A DNA stretch of 64,000 nt from Atribacter laminatus (GTDB lineage: Bacteria; Atribacterota; Atribacteria; Atribacterales; Atribacteraceae), in contig NZ_CP065383.1 of NCBI RefSeq assembly GCF_015775515.1, forward strand, positions 682,001 through 746,000. Direction: 5' to 3'. The notes beneath the pieces were generated by a model. That model saw only the letters and a list, made by a program, of their open reading frames with translations, was not told the origin of the DNA and did not search any database. Below, piece by piece: positions 61,500-64,000 of this stretch. Position 1 is the stretch's first letter. Each line of letters opens with the position of its first letter. The translations under genes and the position numbers were made by a program.

Positions 61500-63218
61500 T
61501 TATTTTTCTAACTCATACGGCCAACAAGCCAAACCACCATCCATCACCTTTACACCCTCAAATCCATTGGATTTCAATATTATTGAAGCCTCATAACCCC
61601 TTAAGCTCGCTGAGCAAAAGGTAACTATCTCTTTATCTCGTGGTAATTCGTCTAATTTTTGCTTAATAACGCCCAAAGGCATCAGAGTGCTCCCTGGGAT
61701 TCTAACCTGCTGATATTCTTTAGGTGTCCTTACATCTAAAAGGATAAAATCTTCATTCCTTTTCCTTTTCTTTTCCACTTCTAAAGCCGATATTCCTATC
61801 ATGGATCTATTCAATTTGTTCCGTATAACATTTGCTGCAACACAAACATTATTATCAATAGCCGAGGCATAAGGAGGGGCATATGGTATATCAAGCATCG
61901 ATAGGTCTTCAATGGTTCCTCCATAGTAGAGAGCCGTTGCAACAGTATTTACACTCTTCATAATTTCTCCTGTTCCAACAAACTGGCCTCCCAATAGTTT
62001 CCCGTTGCGCTTATCAACAATAATTTTGGTAATCACACGCTTGGCACCGGGATAATAATGAGCCTTATCCGGAGCGGGTACCAAGGTATACTCAGCATCA
62101 AAACCCAAATCCTTAGCTTGTTTCATCCCTAAACCAGTTCGTGATACCGTGTAATCGAATAGCTTAAAAACAACTGAATTTAATCCACCTCGAAATACTT
62201 CCTGTCCTCCAGCGATATTAATAGCCACTGCCCTTCCTTGTTTATTAGCAAGAGAACCCATAGGCATATAAGCATTCTTCATACAAACTAAATTTTCTAT
62301 TTCAACACAATCTCCTGCAGCATAAATAAATGAATCACTGGTCTTCATAAATAAATCAACTTTTATCCCACCGGTTTCTCCAATTTCTATGCCTGATTTT
62401 TTCGCTAAATCGGAATTGGGACGAAATCCAGTTGCAATAATAACCGCATCAGTATCATATACACCTTTGTCGGTAACAACTTTTTTAACGATCCCACTTT
62501 CTCCCTCCAGTCGGAGTATTTTCTCTTCAACTCTCACATTAACCCCTTTTTCCTGACAATAACGTCGTACTAAAATTCCAAGATCATCATCAATAATGGG
62601 AAGAATTTCCGGTAACATTTCTATGACAGTAACCAATAGACCACTTTTCACCAAACTCTCAGTCATTTCCATTCCGATCAAGCCGCCACCAATGATCACC
62701 GCTTTTTTTGCCATTTTTTCTTTTATGGTCCATCGAATCGCTTCGGCGTCTTCAATTCCATGAAGAGTATAAACATGGGACAAATCCATGCATCCCAATT
62801 CCATACCAGGTTGATCGACATCTATTGCTTTTATTGGTGGTATCATTACTTTTGCACCAGTAGCAAAGACTAGATAGTCGTAAGGCAAGGTTTTTATCTG
62901 ATTGGTATCGAGGTTTTTTATTTCGACTTCTTTTTTTAACCGATCTACTTTTATAGCTTCGGTTCGATTGTACACTTTGACATTTTTGGTTTTCTCAAAA
63001 AATTCAGGATCACGCAATACTCCTACTGGAGTTTCCATTAATTCTCGCTGTTCTTTTATGTCTTCACAAATATAATAAGGTAAGCCGCAACCGGCATAGG
63101 ATAAAAATTTACCTTTTTCAATAATAGTTATTTCTGCCTCATGATCTAACCTTCTTAGTTTTGCGGCTATTTTTGGACCAGCAGCAACTCCACCAATAAT
63201 TACGATTCTTTTTGCCAT
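61500..63218 (-). CDS. CoA-disulfide reductase-like flavoprotein with C-terminal rhodanese domain
   Basis: This 572-aa enzyme has an N-terminal FAD fold (IVIIGGVAAGPKIAAKLRR), the single active-site Cys44 in SYAGCGLPYY typical of CoA-disulfide/NADH oxidase-type reductases, an NAD fold (AVIIGGGLIGMEMTESL), and a C-terminal rhodanese domain with Cys in VTFCSASLRGYEA. Known relatives reduce CoA disulfides, polysulfide or persulfide. The rhodanese part suggests sulfane-sulfur handling. ATG 63218 is preceded by GGGGTGG. It is followed by a strong terminator. Confidence 0.92.
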   Translation of the reverse strand: MAKRIVIIGGVAAGPKIAAKLRRLDHEAEITIIEKGKFLSYAGCGLPYYICEDIKEQRELMETPVGVLRDPEFFEKTKNVKVYNRTEAIKVDRLKKEVEIKNLDTNQIKTLPYDYLVFATGAKVMIPPIKAIDVDQPGMELGCMDLSHVYTLHGIEDAEAIRWTIKEKMAKKAVIIGGGLIGMEMTESLVKSGLLVTVIEMLPEILPIIDDDLGILVRRYCQEKGVNVRVEEKILRLEGESGIVKKVVTDKGVYDTDAVIIATGFRPNSDLAKKSGIEIGETGGIKVDLFMKTSDSFIYAAGDCVEIENLVCMKNAYMPMGSLANKQGRAVAINIAGGQEVFRGGLNSVVFKLFDYTVSRTGLGMKQAKDLGFDAEYTLVPAPDKAHYYPGAKRVITKIIVDKRNGKLLGGQFVGTGEIMKSVNTVATALYYGGTIEDLSMLDIPYAPPYASAIDNNVCVAANVIRNKLNRSMIGISALEVEKKRKRNEDFILLDVRTPKEYQQVRIPGSTLMPLGVIKQKLDELPRDKEIVTFCSASLRGYEASIILKSNGFEGVKVMDGGLACWPYELEK

Positions 63219-63262
63219 CTTTTACCACCCCTATTTTTTATAAAACCTGTGAACGACATCTA

Positions 63263-63538
63263 TCATAAACGAGCTTTAATATCCATTACGCTGTTATAAA
63301 TGGCACCCAAACAATAAACAGCTACACCTCCAATAATGATTACTAAACCACCAATCACTCCACCAATATTTCCAATTATTGCTGAACTCATCCCGGGCAT
63401 CATTGCATTCGATTCGTTGGATACATAGGGTGAATTTAGAAAACTCAAAAATCTACTCATTCCAAATAACGTAAAAACTATAACAATAATTCCAAAAACC
63501 AAAATTATAATCCCAAATATTTTTAAAAATATGCCCAT
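63263..63538 (-). CDS. Small membrane protein of unknown function
   Basis: This is a 91-aa protein with two hydrophobic helices (IFGIIILVFGIIVIVFTLFG at 7-26; IIGNIGGVIGGLVIIIGGVAVYCLG at about 54-78) joined by a Ser/Met-rich loop. ATG 63538 follows AGGAGGGG at 4 bases; a longer frame begins inside that region. It lies 44 bp upstream of the CoA-disulfide-reductase-like gene and is probably co-transcribed. I do not recognise a family. Confidence 0.7.
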   Translation of the reverse strand: MGIFLKIFGIIILVFGIIVIVFTLFGMSRFLSFLNSPYVSNESNAMMPGMSSAIIGNIGGVIGGLVIIIGGVAVYCLGAIYNSVMDIKARL

Positions 63539-64000
63539 TTTACCCCTCCTAAAATTTTCTTTTTTTAATTGTATCAAAATGCATGCCCCCGTAGCGAAGA
63601 ACCATCCTCTATATTGAAAAAAGTAGAATTCACTCTCATCCTGACCTTCTTTGTAGGAACAGGGAGAAATTAGTATTTAAAGGCATCTTGGCGAGGAGCA
63701 TAGCATCGTGGTAATCTCTCATATTCCATTTTATTATTCATATCCCTATGGTTTAAAAGAGATGAAGTTGGAATCGGTTTTGGTATAATAGTGGTATTAA
63801 TTGACTTTCGATTCTTTCTATACTATAAAGTATTTAAAAATAAAATGAAGTAATCCTTTTTCAATTCACAGTAATAATTTATATAAGACTTCTTAGTTTT
63901 ATAAATCTTCTATCCTTTAATACATGTATAAAAAAAAGAAAAAATGGGTTCATTTATAACAATTGAATACCTAATCAAAGCAAATTATTCGAGAAATTTA
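63539..64000. repeat. Non-coding end of window with degraded dispersed repeats
   Basis: The stretch 63634-63668 (CTCATCCTGACCTTCTTTG) and 63690-63722 (TTGGCGAGGAGCATAGCATC, GTGGTAATCTCTC) are degraded copies of the repeat units at 14163-14680 and 52895-53157. A GGTATAATAGTGG stretch near 63782 could be a plus-strand -10 element for a gene outside the window. I see no gene here. Confidence 0.45.

Overview
The window is low-GC bacterial DNA from a saccharolytic, probably anaerobic and diderm organism. An LptC-like protein supports an outer membrane. Anaerobic life is suggested by three C_GCAxxG_C_C proteins, an anaerobic-type glycerol-3-phosphate dehydrogenase set, and many Fe-S/FAD oxidoreductases with no oxygenases or cytochromes. 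Gene content would fit Atribacterota, with Thermotogota or a Firmicute relative as alternatives; this is inference, because no rRNA or universal marker gene is present.

From position 1 to about 47.8 kb almost every gene lies on the minus strand, in long catabolic operons. Reading each one in its direction of transcription: (a) 9764-1 holds a decayed ABC ATPase, an alcohol dehydrogenase, two TIM-barrel epimerases, an SDR, an IS481-like insertion (4327-5866), a SorC regulator, a second SDR, a solute-binding protein and a permease. (b) 14069-10455 encodes TPP-dependent E1 alpha and beta, SorC and an AraD-type epimerase. (c) 18107-15055 is the three-part GlpA/FAD-oxidoreductase/DUF1667 set. (d) 19092-18316 is a HAD phosphatase. 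(e) 29861-19491 is a nine-gene sugar or polyol operon of binding protein, two permeases, FGGY kinase, Gfo/Idh, GlcD-like, CCG Fe-S protein, alcohol dehydrogenase and LacI, headed by a 45-bp perfect inverted repeat. (f) 41581-30367 is an eleven-gene operon joining a ribose-type ABC importer, an SDR and an IlvD-type dehydratase to the complete lower meta-pathway trio of hydratase, aldolase and acylating acetaldehyde dehydrogenase. (g) 44686-41906 is a two-component system just upstream of (f), followed by a UroD-like gene and a third C_GCAxxG_C_C gene that share a palindrome.

From 48 kb the strands mix. This part holds a peroxiredoxin, a DUF2284 protein, a decayed VOC gene, a GAF-PAS-GGDEF-HD-GYP protein, an orphan OmpR regulator, a large alpha-2-macroglobulin-like protein with an ablated thioester, a divergently transcribed metzincin-like lipoprotein, an SDR/cyclase/G6PDH-like operon, LptC and a CoA-disulfide-reductase-like enzyme fused to rhodanese.

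The most interesting system is operon (f). A 5-deoxypentonate dehydrated by the IlvD homologue would yield exactly 4-hydroxy-2-oxovalerate, the substrate of the encoded aldolase, so the operon may convert an imported deoxysugar to pyruvate and acetyl-CoA without phosphorylation or oxygen. Second is the IS481-like element, whose transposase leader can fold as a three-way junction with an alternative pairing. Gene remains (ABC ATPase, VOC protein, transposase stop codon) and dispersed inverted repeats show that the region is still being remodelled.
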